Assembly: GCF_014648495.1 (NCBI RefSeq)
Contig: NZ_BMRF01000012.1
Span: forward strand, 151,730-215,729
Origin: Actinomadura cremea
GTDB lineage: Bacteria; Actinomycetota; Actinomycetes; Streptosporangiales; Streptosporangiaceae
Direction: 5' to 3'
DNA length: 64,000 nt
Part shown: piece after piece, positions 25,234 to 34,461 of the stretch
Layout: each line of letters starts with the position of its first letter
Position numbering within the stretch: position 1 is the stretch's first letter
Translations under genes and position numbers: made by a program
Notes under the pieces: generated by a model
Told to the model about the DNA's origin: nothing
What the model saw: only the letters and a program-made list of their open reading frames with translations
Database searches by the model: none

Positions 25234-25261
25234 AGGGGGCCGGCCCGGCGGCCGGCCCCCT
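25234..25261 (-). terminator. Terminator hairpin downstream of hppA
   Basis: AGGGGGCCGGC (25234-25244) and GCCGGCCCCCT (25251-25261) form an 11-bp stem with a 6-nt loop, 13 nt after the hppA stop on the minus strand. Confidence 0.7.
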
Positions 25262-25273
25262 CCCCTCACACGG

Positions 25274-27700
25274 TCACGCCTTGTTGGCCGGCGTCTCCTC
25301 ACCCTCGGCGGGCGGGACCGACTCGACCGGCACCTCCTCGGGCGGCGGTCCCGACACGGCCTCGGCGCCGCCGCCGCCGACGGACGGGCCGGGGCCCGCG
25401 GCGGCCGGTTCGGCGATCGGGTCGACCCGCCGCTTGGAGATCACGATCGCGGCGACCACGACGAGCACCGCCCCGATCGTCACGCCGACGCGCAGCGGGA
25501 CGTTCCCCGCGTACGTCACGACGGCGTCCGCGATCAGCAGCGCCACCAGGTTCATCACCTTGATCAGCGGGTTGATGGCGGGGCCCGCGGTGTCCTTGAA
25601 CGGGTCGCCGACGGTGTCGCCGATCACCGTCGCCTCGTGCGCCTCGCTGCCCTTGCCGCCGAGCTGCCCCTCCTCGACCAGCTTCTTCGCGTTGTCCCAG
25701 GCGCCGCCGGAGTTGGAGAGGAACACCGCCATCAGCACCCCGGCCGCGATCGCGCCGCCCAGGAACGCGCCCAGCGGCGCGTACCCGAGCGCGAACCCGA
25801 CCGCGATCGGCGTCATGATCGCCAGGAGCCCCGGGGTGGCCAGCTCGCGCTGCGCGTCCCGGGTGCAGATGTCCACGACGCGGTCGTAGTCGGGCTTCTC
25901 GGTGTAGTCCATGATGCCGGGCTTGGTGCGGAACTGCTCGCGCACCTCCGCGACCACCCGTCCCGCCGCCCGTCCGACCGCCATGATCGCGAGGCCGGAG
26001 AACAGGAACACCACCGCCGCGCCGACGATCAGCCCGATCAGGACGTTCGGGCTGTCGATCGACAGGCTGAACACCTGGAAGTCGCCGAGCGCGTCCTTGG
26101 CGTCCTGCGACGCGTCGTTCAGCGCCGACACCACCGTCTCGCGGTACGACCCGAACAGGGCCGTCGCCGCCAGCACCGCCGTCGCGATCGCGATGCCCTT
26201 CGTGATCGCCTTGGTGGTGTTGCCGACCGCGTCCAGCCGCTCCAGCACGGCCGCCGCCTCGCCCCGGACGTCCCCGGACATCTCCGCGATGCCCTGCGCG
26301 TTGTCCGACACCGGCCCGAACGTGTCCATCGAGACGATCACGCCGACCGTCGTGAGCAGCCCCGTCCCGGCCATCGCGACGGCGAACAGCGCGACCGTCG
26401 TGTTGCCGAAGCCGAGCAGGAACGCCCCGTAGACCGCGCCGCCGATCACCAGCGCGGTGTAGACGGCCGACTCCAGGCCGAGCGAGATGCCCGCCAGGAT
26501 GACCGTCGCCGGCCCCGTCCGGGCGGCGCCGGTCACCTCCTTGACGGGCTTGCGGTGCGTCTCGGTGAAGTAGCCGGTCAGCAGCTGGATGGCGCTGGCC
26601 AGCACGATCCCGATGAGGACGGCGCCGAGCGCGATCCACCGCGGATCGGCGTCCATGTTCGCGATCTCGGTGTTGGTGACGCCGTCCAGCTCGGCGAACG
26701 AGCCCGGCAGGTACACGAACGCGGCGACCGCGACCAGCACCGCCGAGAACAGCGCCGAGATGAAGAAGCCCCGGTTGATCGCCGTCATCCCCGACCGGTC
26801 GCCCGCCCGCGGCGTCACCGCGAAGATCCCGATCACCGCCGTGATCACCCCGATCATCGGGACGATCAGCGGGAACACCAGCCCCTGCGTGCCGAACGCC
26901 GTCGTGCCGAGGATCAGCGCGGCGACCAGCATCACCGCGTACGACTCGAACAGGTCCGCGGCCATGCCCGCGCAGTCGCCGACGTTGTCGCCCACGTTGT
27001 CGGCGATCGTCGCCGCGTTGCGCGGATCGTCCTCCGGGATGCCCTGCTCGACCTTGCCCACCAGGTCGGCGCCGACGTCGGCGGCCTTGGTGAAGATGCC
27101 GCCGCCGACCCGCATGAACATCGCCAGCAGGGCCGCGCCGAACCCGAACCCCTCCAGCACCCGCGGCGCGTCGCCCTGGTAGGCGAGCACGACGACCGCG
27201 GCGCCGAACAGGCCCAGCCCGACGGTGAACATCCCCGCGACGCCGCCGGTCCGGAAGGCGATCCGCATCGCCGTCCGCTCGCCGCCCTCCTCCCGCGCGG
27301 CGGCCGCGACCCGCACGTTGCCGCGCACCGCGAGCCACATGCCGGTGAACCCGGTCACGGCCGAGAACAACGCCCCGACGACGAAGAACACCGACCGTCC
27401 GACGCGCTCGCCCGCGCCGTCGGCGGGAAGCAGCAGCAGCACGAGCGGGATGAGCACCACGAACACCGCGACCGTGCGGAACTGGCGTTTCAGGTAGGCG
27501 CTCGCGCCCACCTGCACCGCCTTCGCGATGTCCTGCATCTTGTCGGTGCCCTGGCCGGCGGCCAGCACATCGCGTACCAGACCCGCGGCGACGGCCAGTG
27601 CGAGCAGCGCGATCACCGCGACGACGACGACCAGGGACAGGTCGCCGCCGCCGAGATCCACGTCAGCGCCGGCCGGGCTTGACACGGAAAGCCCAGACAT
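25274..27700 (-). CDS. hppA: Membrane-bound proton-translocating pyrophosphatase, K+-independent type
   Basis: The 808-residue product has about 16 membrane helices. The pyrophosphate-binding motif DVGADLVGKVE is near residue 220, followed by DNVGDNVGD; the later acidic motif GDTVGDPFKDTAGPA is near residue 690. GNTTKA contains Lys at the position that distinguishes K+-independent from K+-dependent enzymes (Ala). It couples pyrophosphate hydrolysis to proton pumping. The C-terminal 50 residues are a Pro/Glu-rich tail. AGGAGGAC precedes ATG 27700. Its position next to bldG matches the Streptomyces locus. Confidence 0.95.
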   Translation of the reverse strand: MSGLSVSSPAGADVDLGGGDLSLVVVVAVIALLALAVAAGLVRDVLAAGQGTDKMQDIAKAVQVGASAYLKRQFRTVAVFVVLIPLVLLLLPADGAGERVGRSVFFVVGALFSAVTGFTGMWLAVRGNVRVAAAAREEGGERTAMRIAFRTGGVAGMFTVGLGLFGAAVVVLAYQGDAPRVLEGFGFGAALLAMFMRVGGGIFTKAADVGADLVGKVEQGIPEDDPRNAATIADNVGDNVGDCAGMAADLFESYAVMLVAALILGTTAFGTQGLVFPLIVPMIGVITAVIGIFAVTPRAGDRSGMTAINRGFFISALFSAVLVAVAAFVYLPGSFAELDGVTNTEIANMDADPRWIALGAVLIGIVLASAIQLLTGYFTETHRKPVKEVTGAARTGPATVILAGISLGLESAVYTALVIGGAVYGAFLLGFGNTTVALFAVAMAGTGLLTTVGVIVSMDTFGPVSDNAQGIAEMSGDVRGEAAAVLERLDAVGNTTKAITKGIAIATAVLAATALFGSYRETVVSALNDASQDAKDALGDFQVFSLSIDSPNVLIGLIVGAAVVFLFSGLAIMAVGRAAGRVVAEVREQFRTKPGIMDYTEKPDYDRVVDICTRDAQRELATPGLLAIMTPIAVGFALGYAPLGAFLGGAIAAGVLMAVFLSNSGGAWDNAKKLVEEGQLGGKGSEAHEATVIGDTVGDPFKDTAGPAINPLIKVMNLVALLIADAVVTYAGNVPLRVGVTIGAVLVVVAAIVISKRRVDPIAEPAAAGPGPSVGGGGAEAVSGPPPEEVPVESVPPAEGEETPANKA

Positions 27701-28195
27701 CCGTCCTCCTCGACAGGGGCATTGCGATCTCGACTTCAAAGTCGATCTTTACCGCTTACCCCGCAGGTCGTGATTTCGAACGCCTCTCGCGGCAACGCGC
27801 GTGCCGCGAGTCAACGCACGCGACTTGTGATCAAGAAGGGCACAAGGGCCTTAACAAGAGCGTCACCATCGTGCAATGAAATGGACGCTCGAATTTGACC
27901 TCCGTCAGAATTCGCGGGGCATCGGCCCAGGTCAACCCAGGCAAGCATCCTCTTACCTCAAAGCAACCTTGACACCGGACATCCGGCACACCCCGCACAC
28001 GAACCACTCACGTCCGCCCCGTTCAGGGCCGACTACAACCACGATTAAGTTCAGCCCACAACCGCATGTGATTCGTGATCTCGCGGCATAGACGATCTCA
28101 TACCAAGATCCCCGGACGTCACCCGGCCCCGCCATTACCAAGATCCCCGAGGTTCGCGAGGGACGTCCGGGAACGAAACGTCCGCCGCGCAAGGC
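27701..28195. other. AT-richer intergenic region upstream of hppA
   Basis: About 495 bases with lower GC than the surroundings and no convincing gene. A 14-bp direct repeat (TACCAAGATCCCCG) occurs at 28101-28114 and 28136-28149. The region must hold the hppA promoter and may hold a 5' leader. No known riboswitch fold was recognised. Confidence 0.45.
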
Positions 28196-28222
28196 GAAGG
28201 CCCCGCCGGGGACGGGGCCTTC
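28196..28222 (-). terminator. Terminator hairpin of the bldG operon
   Basis: GAAGGCCCCG (28196-28205) and CGGGGCCTTC (28213-28222) form a 10-bp stem with a 7-nt loop, 13 nt after the stop at 28236. Confidence 0.7.
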
Positions 28223-28235
28223 GAAATGCCGGGGG

Positions 28236-28667
28236 TCAGACGATCGCTTCGGCCTCCGCCGGCCAGCTCATCCGGATCTGGACGCCCTTGGGCGTCGCCG
28301 CGATGTCGACGTCGTCGGCCAGCCCGGCGATGACGGCCAGCCCGAGCTCCGCCGCGTCCTCGCCGAAGCCGTACTCGTCGGCGTCCGGCGCCGCCGGGAA
28401 CCCGCCCGGATCGTCACCGGGCACGGTGTCGCTCACCGTGACCTCGAAACGGTGGTCGCCTCCGGTCAGCTCCAACCGGATCGGCTCGTCCGGGCAGTGC
28501 CGGACGTGCGCCTCCACGGCCCGCGAGAACGCCTCGCCGACCGCGAGCCTGACCTCGTCCAGGATCTCCTCGCCGACGCCGTTCAGGCGCGCGACGGACG
28601 TCACGATCAGCCGGACGGTCCGGACGTGGACGGGCCGCGCGTTGATGGATAGTTCAACCGTCTCCAC
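28236..28667 (-). CDS. BldG-partner anti-sigma-like protein with degenerate HATPase domain
   Basis: The 143-residue product has the RsbW-like fold. At the N box it reads VGEAFSRAVEAH, with Arg where Asn is expected, and the G1 box is lost (SDTVPGDD instead of DxGxG). The G2-like ELGLAVIAGLAD remains. ATP binding is therefore doubtful. In Streptomyces coelicolor the gene after bldG encodes ApgA, a partner of BldG, and this is the positional counterpart. GTG 28667 follows the bldG stop by 11 nt, so the two are co-transcribed. It may act by binding without phosphorylating. Confidence 0.8.
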   Translation of the reverse strand: METVELSINARPVHVRTVRLIVTSVARLNGVGEEILDEVRLAVGEAFSRAVEAHVRHCPDEPIRLELTGGDHRFEVTVSDTVPGDDPGGFPAAPDADEYGFGEDAAELGLAVIAGLADDVDIAATPKGVQIRMSWPAEAEAIV

Positions 28668-28678
28668 AGCCGCTTCGC

Positions 28679-29032
28679 CTACTTGGCGCCCTTGCGCTTT
28701 TCCTCGGCTTCGGCGATCGAGTCGTGGATGCCGAAGACCTTGGTCAGCCCGGTGATCCGGAAGATCTTGAGGATGCGCTCCTGGGTGCACACCAGTTCCA
28801 GGGAACCGTCGTGCGCACGCACCCGCTTCAATCCGCCGACCAGGACCCCGAGGCCCGTCGAGTCGAGGAACTCGACCTTCTCCATGTCCACGAGCAGGTG
28901 GAACTTCCCCTTGTTGACCAGATCGATGAGCTTCTCGCGAAGCTTCGGCGCCGTGTAGACGTCGATCTCGCCTTCCACGTTGATGACGGTGAGGCCATCG
29001 TCGGTGGTGTAGTCGTTCACCTTCAGGTCCAC
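28679..29032 (-). CDS. bldG: BldG-like STAS anti-sigma factor antagonist
   Basis: The 117-residue product is a STAS domain with the phosphorylation motif [13 protein letters not shown]. Ser58 corresponds to the phosphorylated Ser57 of S. coelicolor BldG, and [13 protein letters not shown] and [17 protein letters not shown] are nearly identical to BldG as I recall it. It should be switched by an anti-sigma kinase and an RsbU-type phosphatase, such as those encoded at 6638 and 5213. GTG 29032 is chosen for GGAGG at the right spacing; the frame is open to 29101 without one. Development and antibiotic control is the known role in Streptomyces. Confidence 0.9.
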   Translation of the reverse strand: MDLKVNDYTTDDGLTVINVEGEIDVYTAPKLREKLIDLVNKGKFHLLVDMEKVEFLDSTGLGVLVGGLKRVRAHDGSLELVCTQERILKIFRITGLTKVFGIHDSIAEAEEKRKGAK

Positions 29033-29267
29033 AGGTCCTCCAGCGCCGTGCAGCACAATCCGGTCCCGCATACCCGACACGGAGCCGGTCACGCGGGACA
29101 TCGCCGTGATTCAACCACGCTCCGGCGCGGCGTACGCACGTTATCGTCCACTCGGGCGAAAGTCAGCGCCCGTCTGACCTGCTGATCCACTGCGAGGGCA
29201 GGGGGAAGCGTGCCACGGCGCCGGGGCGTTCCCGTAGTTTTGCCCAGGCTGGCAGACTGAAAACCTG

Positions 29268-31595
29268 ATGGGCGCGCAGAGATCTCCCCTGGACCGGTTG
29301 CTGGCCGACCCCACCCGCCGGGACCGCATCACGCACGTCGAACGCGTCCCCGCACGTGAGGGCCGCCGCGCGCCGTGGCCGTCCTGGTCACCGCCCCTCC
29401 TCGTCGACCGCCTCGCCGCCGCGGGCATCGACGCCCCGTGGGAGCACCAGGCGATCGGCGCCGAACACGCCCGCGCCGGACGGTCTGTGATCATCGCCAC
29501 AGGGACGGCGTCCGGAAAGTCCCTGGCCTACCTGCTTCCGGCCGTCGCCGCCGTCTACGACGACGACCGCGAGGGCACGGTCCTGTACCTCTCCCCCACG
29601 AAGGCGCTCGCCGCCGACCAGCTCCGCACGCTCCGAGGGCTGCGGCTCACGCGCGTCCGCGCCGCGACCTACGACGGCGACACCCCCCGCGAGGACCGCA
29701 CCTGGGTCCGGCAGCACGCCAACTACGTACTGACGAACCCGGACATGCTGCACCGGTCGATCCTGCCCTCCCACGCCCGCTGGTCGTCGTTCCTGCGCCG
29801 CCTCCGCTACGTCGTCGTCGACGAGGCCCACGGCTACCGCGGCGTCTTCGGCTCGCACGTCGCGCAGATCCTCCGCCGCCTCCGCCGCGTCTGCGCCCGC
29901 TACCACGCGACGCCCACCTTCGTCCTCGCGTCCGCCACCACGTCCGAGCCCGCGGCCACCGCGTCCCGCCTCACCGGCCTGGACGTCGTCGCCGTCGACG
30001 ACGACGCGTCCCCCCGAGGGCCCGCCACGTTCGCGCTCTGGGAACCGCCGCTCACCGACCTGCGCGGCGAGCGCGGCGCCCCCGTCCGCCGCACCGCCAC
30101 CGCCGAGGCCGGCGGCCTCCTCGCCGACCTCGTCGTCGAAGGCGTGCAGACCCTCGCGTTCGTCCGCTCCCGCCGCGGCGCCGAATCCGTCGCGCTCGGC
30201 GCCAAACGCGCCCTGGCCGACGTCTCCCCGGACCTCCCCGGCCAGGTCGCCGCCTACCGCGCGGGCTACCTCCCCGAGGAGAGGCGCGCCCTCGAGTCGG
30301 CCCTGCGCTCCCGCGACCTGGTCGGCCTCGCCAGCACCAACGCCCTCGAACTGGGCGTGGACGTCTCCGGCCTCGACGCCGTCATCGTCTGCGGCTGGCC
30401 CGGCACCCGCGCGTCCCTCTGGCAGCAGGCGGGACGTGCGGGACGCTCCGGCCAGGCGTCCCTCTCGGTCCTCGTCGCCCGCGACGACCCCCTCGACACC
30501 TTCCTCGTCCACCACCCCGAGGCGATCTTCGGCACCCCCGTCGAGGCGACCGTCCTCGACCCCGACAACCCCTACGTCCTCGAACCCCACCTCTGCTCGG
30601 CCGCGTCCGAGTTCCCCCTGACCGAGGCCGACACCGAACTGTTCGGCCCCACCACCGCCGACCTCCTCCCCGACCTCGTGCGCCGCGGCTTCCTCCGGCG
30701 CCGTCCCGCCGGGTGGTACTGGACGCGCCGCGACAAGGCCGTCGAGCTCGCCGACATCCGCGGTGCCGGGGGCGCGCCCGTCCAGGTCGTCGAGTCCGGC
30801 ACCGGACGGCTCCTCGGCACCGTCGACGAGTCCTCCGCGCACACGACCGTCCACGACGGCGCCGTCTACGTCCACCAGGGCGAGTCGTTCGTCGTGCAGA
30901 TCCTCGACCTCGACGACTCCGTCGCCCTCGTCGAACCCGCGGAGCCCGACTACTCCACCACCGCCCGCGACGTCACCGACATCGGCATCGTCGAGCGCCT
31001 CCGCTCGTCCGCGTGGGGCGAGGCGACCCTCAACTTCGGCACCGTCGACGTCACCCGGCAGGTCGTCGCCTACCAGATGCGCCGCGTGCAGACCGGCGAG
31101 ATGCTCGGCGAGAAACCCCTCGACCTCCCGCCCCGCACCCTGCGCACCCGCGCCGTCTGGTGGACGCTCTCGGCCGAGGAGACCGAACACCTCGACCTGG
31201 ACCTCCCGGGCTCCGCACACGCCGCCGAGCACGCGTCCATCGGCCTCCTGCCGCTCTTCGCGACCTGCGACCGCTGGGACATCGGCGGCGTCTCCACCGC
31301 CCTGCACCCCGACACCGGCCTGCCGACCGTGTTCGTGTACGACGGCCACGAGGGCGGCGCCGGCTTCGCCGAACGCGGCTACGCCGACGCGTCCACCTGG
31401 CTTCGCGCCACCCGGGACGCGATCGAGTCGTGCGAGTGCGCCACCGGCTGCCCGTCCTGCATCCAGTCGCCGAAGTGCGGCAACGGCAACGACCCCCTGG
31501 ACAAGGCAGGCGCCCTGGTCCTCCTGGACGTCCTACTGAGAGACGCCCCCGCACCACGAAAAACGCCAACAACCTCCGACGCAGGCCAACCATAG
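29268..31595 (+). CDS. mrfA: DEAD/DEAH-box DNA helicase with DUF1998 Zn-binding C-terminus (MrfA/YprA-like)
   Basis: The 775-residue product has helicase motif I ATGTASGKS near residue 76, DEAH (VVVDEAH) near 188, motif III ASATT, and motif VI QQAGRAGRSGQ near 390. The C-terminal DUF1998 region carries a four-Cys cluster, CECATGCPSCIQSPKCGNGN, starting near residue 724. This layout matches MrfA, a helicase of mitomycin-damage repair in Bacillus, and Rv3649 of M. tuberculosis. It diverges from bldG across 235 bp. Repair function is inferred from the family. Confidence 0.92.
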   Translation: MGAQRSPLDRLLADPTRRDRITHVERVPAREGRRAPWPSWSPPLLVDRLAAAGIDAPWEHQAIGAEHARAGRSVIIATGTASGKSLAYLLPAVAAVYDDDREGTVLYLSPTKALAADQLRTLRGLRLTRVRAATYDGDTPREDRTWVRQHANYVLTNPDMLHRSILPSHARWSSFLRRLRYVVVDEAHGYRGVFGSHVAQILRRLRRVCARYHATPTFVLASATTSEPAATASRLTGLDVVAVDDDASPRGPATFALWEPPLTDLRGERGAPVRRTATAEAGGLLADLVVEGVQTLAFVRSRRGAESVALGAKRALADVSPDLPGQVAAYRAGYLPEERRALESALRSRDLVGLASTNALELGVDVSGLDAVIVCGWPGTRASLWQQAGRAGRSGQASLSVLVARDDPLDTFLVHHPEAIFGTPVEATVLDPDNPYVLEPHLCSAASEFPLTEADTELFGPTTADLLPDLVRRGFLRRRPAGWYWTRRDKAVELADIRGAGGAPVQVVESGTGRLLGTVDESSAHTTVHDGAVYVHQGESFVVQILDLDDSVALVEPAEPDYSTTARDVTDIGIVERLRSSAWGEATLNFGTVDVTRQVVAYQMRRVQTGEMLGEKPLDLPPRTLRTRAVWWTLSAEETEHLDLDLPGSAHAAEHASIGLLPLFATCDRWDIGGVSTALHPDTGLPTVFVYDGHEGGAGFAERGYADASTWLRATRDAIESCECATGCPSCIQSPKCGNGNDPLDKAGALVLLDVLLRDAPAPRKTPTTSDAGQP

Positions 31596-32172
31596 AGACG
31601 GCATCACCGGGCCGCAGACAAAGGAACACCCCCTCCGAGAGCTCGGCGTTCGAGAGACAAGATGCAAAGGACACCAACCGGGGAGCAGCGGTGGTTCCTC
31701 CGGTCCTTGAGGCCGTGCGCGTTCGGCCGCCTACCTCTCCCAGCGAGAGAACCGCGGTGCGCGGACCTGAACACCCATTCCTCCCACCTGGACCCGTCAT
31801 CGACCAGCACCGGCGTGCACCAGCCGCGGTAGAGGCATCCGGATCGGTGATCGTGCGGGTAAAGGGCGTCGACCAGCCCCTGCCACAGGACGTAGTCCTC
31901 GTACTTGAGCAGCTGCGAGGCGTCGGTGCCGCCCGGCCCGTACGAGGGAAGCCCCGCTGCTCGTCCTGTCGCCTGCCTGCCATCGTCCAAACCAAACGAG
32001 GTCGGAATCAGCTCAACCAGACAACGAACAGGCGAAAACAAGCCGGCCGAGCAAACAAGGCGAGAGCCGACCAAAGCCCAGAGCCCCAACCCCCTGGAAA
32101 GCACCAGTCCGCTGAGCCGAACCGATCAGCGCAGGGACGACACCCGCACCAGGCCGTCGTCACTCCACTCGG
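31596..32172. other. Low-GC stretch with a possible gene remnant
   Basis: This 577-base stretch between the helicase and the LapA-like gene has visibly lower GC from about 31930 to 32100. Apart from the remnant at 31604-32104 nothing is recognised. Confidence 0.5.
31604..32104 (-). pseudogene. Probable degraded gene of unknown family
   Basis: A 166-codon open frame is present, but only its middle (about residues 60-115, nucleotides 31760-31930) looks like coding sequence. There the translation QLLKYEDYVLWQGLVDALYP and PVLVDDGSRWEEWVF has normal amino-acid composition, with G or C at most third codon positions. The N-terminal part comes from a low-GC stretch and the C-terminal part is basic and atypical. 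No ribosome site precedes the ATG. A remnant of a transferred gene is the best guess; an intact small gene is not excluded. Confidence 0.35.
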
Positions 32173-32541
32173 CTAGGGGGCGACGCGCTGGGCGGGGACG
32201 GACGGTTCGTCGCCCATGCCCCGGCGGGCCTGGGCCAGCGCCTGCTGCAGCTTCCGCCGCTCCATCTCGAGCGTCTGCAGGGACTCCTCGTGCTCGTCCC
32301 GGAGGTCGCGCAGTTCCCTGCGCATCTCGATCGCGTGCTTGAACCCGAGCGCCGCCACCATCACCCCGGCCATGAACACCACGGCGACCACGGCACCGGC
32401 CATGAAGACGTGCCACTCCTGGGTGACCCCGGGAACCGCGTCACCGAACGCCGTCAGCCCGGCCTCACCCGTGTTGTCCAGCACCACCGCCACCGCCGCG
32501 ATGACGGCGGCCAGCACCAGGACCAGCCCCAGGAAGATCAT
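32173..32541 (-). CDS. LapA-like two-helix membrane protein with coiled-coil tail
   Basis: The 122-residue product begins with a hydrophobic helix (MIFLGLVLVLAAVIAAVAVV), then a second one (FMAGAVVAVVFMAGVMVAAL). The charged C-terminus EMRRELRDLRDEHEESLQTL is a likely coiled coil. The pattern is that of LapA/DUF1049-type proteins. ATG 32541 is chosen because the hydrophobic helix starts there. It follows, on the same strand, the secreted repeat protein gene. Confidence 0.7.
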   Translation of the reverse strand: MIFLGLVLVLAAVIAAVAVVLDNTGEAGLTAFGDAVPGVTQEWHVFMAGAVVAVVFMAGVMVAALGFKHAIEMRRELRDLRDEHEESLQTLEMERRKLQQALAQARRGMGDEPSVPAQRVAP

Positions 32542-32619
32542 GCGGGAGGTTCTCCTCTCCGGGAGTCCGACTGGCACCGCAGCCTAGACCGCGGGCAATT
32601 CGGTCGCCACCCCTGTCGA

Positions 32620-33909
32620 TCACTTACGCCGTGACCTGGCCACCTTCACCTCGACACCGCCCGGTCGGCGCCCTTTGGCGTCCTTCCGGGACGGCGCCCG
32701 CCTGGCTCCAGCCCGCGAACCCTTCGGTGCCGCGCTCTTCGGCATCGTGATCGTCGCGGACGGCGCCTTCTCCGAACCACCCGGCGCGGACTTCGCCTTC
32801 GCGGACTTCGCCTTCTCCGAGTCGGTCTCCGCCGGCTTCGGCTTCGCGGGACCGGTCTTGGCGACGGCCTCGGCGCGTGCGATGTGCTCGCGCGCCTTGG
32901 TGACCCGCTTGCGTCCGGTCCCGCCGCGCGCGATCCGCGCCGCCGTCCCGCGGGCGCTCGTCGCCGCCGAGGCGACGCGCAGGCTCCGCGTCCACGTGCC
33001 GAGGTGCGCCGCGACGACCAGCAGCACCAGCGCGATCCCGAGGCTCTTGCCCCACTGCAGACGGTCGGTCGCCGCGACGTTCTGCGCGACCGGCGAGTCG
33101 TCCGCGATCTCCGGCGCCGGGTAGACGAGCCCGGGAGTCGCGCCGTCGGGCTGGACGGACGGCAGCGTGATCGGCGACTGCTCGTTGAACGGCGTCAGCG
33201 GCGTCGTGCTCGGCGCCGACCCGGTCACGGGCAGCGACGCCGACGCGCCGCCGGGCGGGACGTTCGCCGCCGCCACGACGTCGCTCGCGGACGCCGCGTC
33301 GGAGTACACCGAGCCGCCGGCGCCGTCCGAGCGCTTGGCGCGGACCTCCACCGAGAAGGTGCCGCTCTCCTTGGTCAGCGGCAGGCTCGCAGAGCACTCG
33401 CCCCCGCTGCAGTAGGCGCCGACCGACCCGGCCGTGGGCTTCACGCCCGACCCGGTGAGCGTGTAGCCCTCCAGGTCGCCTTCCTCACCCATGCCCCACT
33501 TCACGACGAGCTTGCCGCCGGACACTCCGGCCGACACTCCCGCGGGCTTGGCCGGCGGGACCTTCACGGTGAAGTTGCTCGCCGCGAGCTCCCCGGAGAA
33601 GTGGCCCAGGTAAACCTTGTAAGGCCCGTTCTGCGTGATCGGGAACGTGCCCGTCAGCTCGCCCGCGGCGAAGGTCTGCTCGTCCAGCAGCGCGTCGCCC
33701 CCGGGCCCACTGACCCGCAGTTCGACCTTGGCCGCCCGAAAGTCGGCGTCCGCCGTGGCGGTGAGCTGCGACCCGCTGGTGATGACCGAGCCGTCCTTGG
33801 GGGCGAGCACCGCCGTCTCCGCGGACGCGGGGGGCGCGGCGATAACCGGGATGCTCATCGCAAGAGGGGTCGCAAGCGCGATCGCACCGATCCTGCGAAT
33901 GATGGTCAC
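32620..33909 (-). CDS. Secreted, membrane-anchored Ig-fold protein
   Basis: The 429-residue product has a signal peptide (MTIIRRIGAIALATPLAMSI then cleavage near ASA-ET). Beta-rich Ig or fibronectin III-like segments lie at about 35-125 and 130-215, with a cysteine pair (YCSGGEC). A Pro/Thr/Ser-rich stalk (about 220-285) precedes a membrane helix (about 290-310, SLGIALVLLVVAAHLGTW) and a long Lys/Ala/Pro-rich cytoplasmic tail. The cell-surface location is supported by this layout; function is unknown. It lies directly downstream of the Tad operon and could be an envelope partner. Confidence 0.8.
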   Translation of the reverse strand: MTIIRRIGAIALATPLAMSIPVIAAPPASAETAVLAPKDGSVITSGSQLTATADADFRAAKVELRVSGPGGDALLDEQTFAAGELTGTFPITQNGPYKVYLGHFSGELAASNFTVKVPPAKPAGVSAGVSGGKLVVKWGMGEEGDLEGYTLTGSGVKPTAGSVGAYCSGGECSASLPLTKESGTFSVEVRAKRSDGAGGSVYSDAASASDVVAAANVPPGGASASLPVTGSAPSTTPLTPFNEQSPITLPSVQPDGATPGLVYPAPEIADDSPVAQNVAATDRLQWGKSLGIALVLLVVAAHLGTWTRSLRVASAATSARGTAARIARGGTGRKRVTKAREHIARAEAVAKTGPAKPKPAETDSEKAKSAKAKSAPGGSEKAPSATITMPKSAAPKGSRAGARRAPSRKDAKGRRPGGVEVKVARSRRK

Positions 33910-34086
33910 GGCGTCAATCCCTTCGACTGCGTCCTGGTCGCGGGGCTCACTGTGCCGAATGATGGGCGGGGGCTTACGGCAGCGTAACGTACCACCCGGT
34001 AACGAAAGTCACAGATAGGTGACAACTGAGATGGCAGCGGCTCCGAACACGACCTATTGACGTTCAGTTCAACGAACTGCGTCGCG

Positions 34087-34461
34087 TCAGGTTACGCCCT
34101 TATCCCCCACAGGACCAGCCCTGGCCCGCGAAACGATCCGCAGAACACCGATCTCCCCTGGTCCATTGACCCCCACCACCACCCGCACCTCCACGACCTC
34201 CCCTCGCACCGTGCACCTCTCCATGCGCGCCCCCGACGCCATTGCCACCTCGCGCGCCCACCGGCAGGCGCCCGCACGCCCCTCCGCCACATGGGCCGCC
34301 CCCGCGAGCGCCGCGAGATCGGCCGCCGCATCCCCCCGATGCCGCGCCGCCCGCACCGCTCCCACCGTCATGGCGGCCACACCCCCCACCCAGATGACCG
34401 CCATGAACGCCACAACCCACAACGTCCCCGACCCCCGATCACCCCCAAGCCGCCCCACCAC
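34087..34461 (-). CDS. TadE-like protein (Rv3654c type)
   Basis: The product has about 124 residues. After DRGSGTLW comes one hydrophobic helix (VVAFMAVIWVGGVAAMTVGA), then RHRGDAAADLAALAGAA, the hallmark of the helicase/secretion-neighbourhood TadE-like family found last in actinobacterial tad clusters (Rv3654c). GTG 34461 is chosen for GGGAGG 6 nt upstream; the open frame reaches 34626 but that part is glycine-rich and unlike the family. The helix is a pseudopilin-like anchor. Confidence 0.75.
   Translation of the reverse strand: MVGRLGGDRGSGTLWVVAFMAVIWVGGVAAMTVGAVRAARHRGDAAADLAALAGAAHVAEGRAGACRWAREVAMASGARMERCTVRGEVVEVRVVVGVNGPGEIGVLRIVSRARAGPVGDKGVT

Noticed and set aside
24830-27682. 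950-codon plus-strand frame opposite hppA
   Set aside because: Composition is Arg/His/Asp/Pro noise from the antisense of a GC-rich gene; hppA motifs on the other strand are unambiguous.
29388-31349. 653-codon frame antisense to the helicase
   Set aside because: Gly/Glu/Val/Asp-rich translation without domains; the helicase on the plus strand has all motifs.
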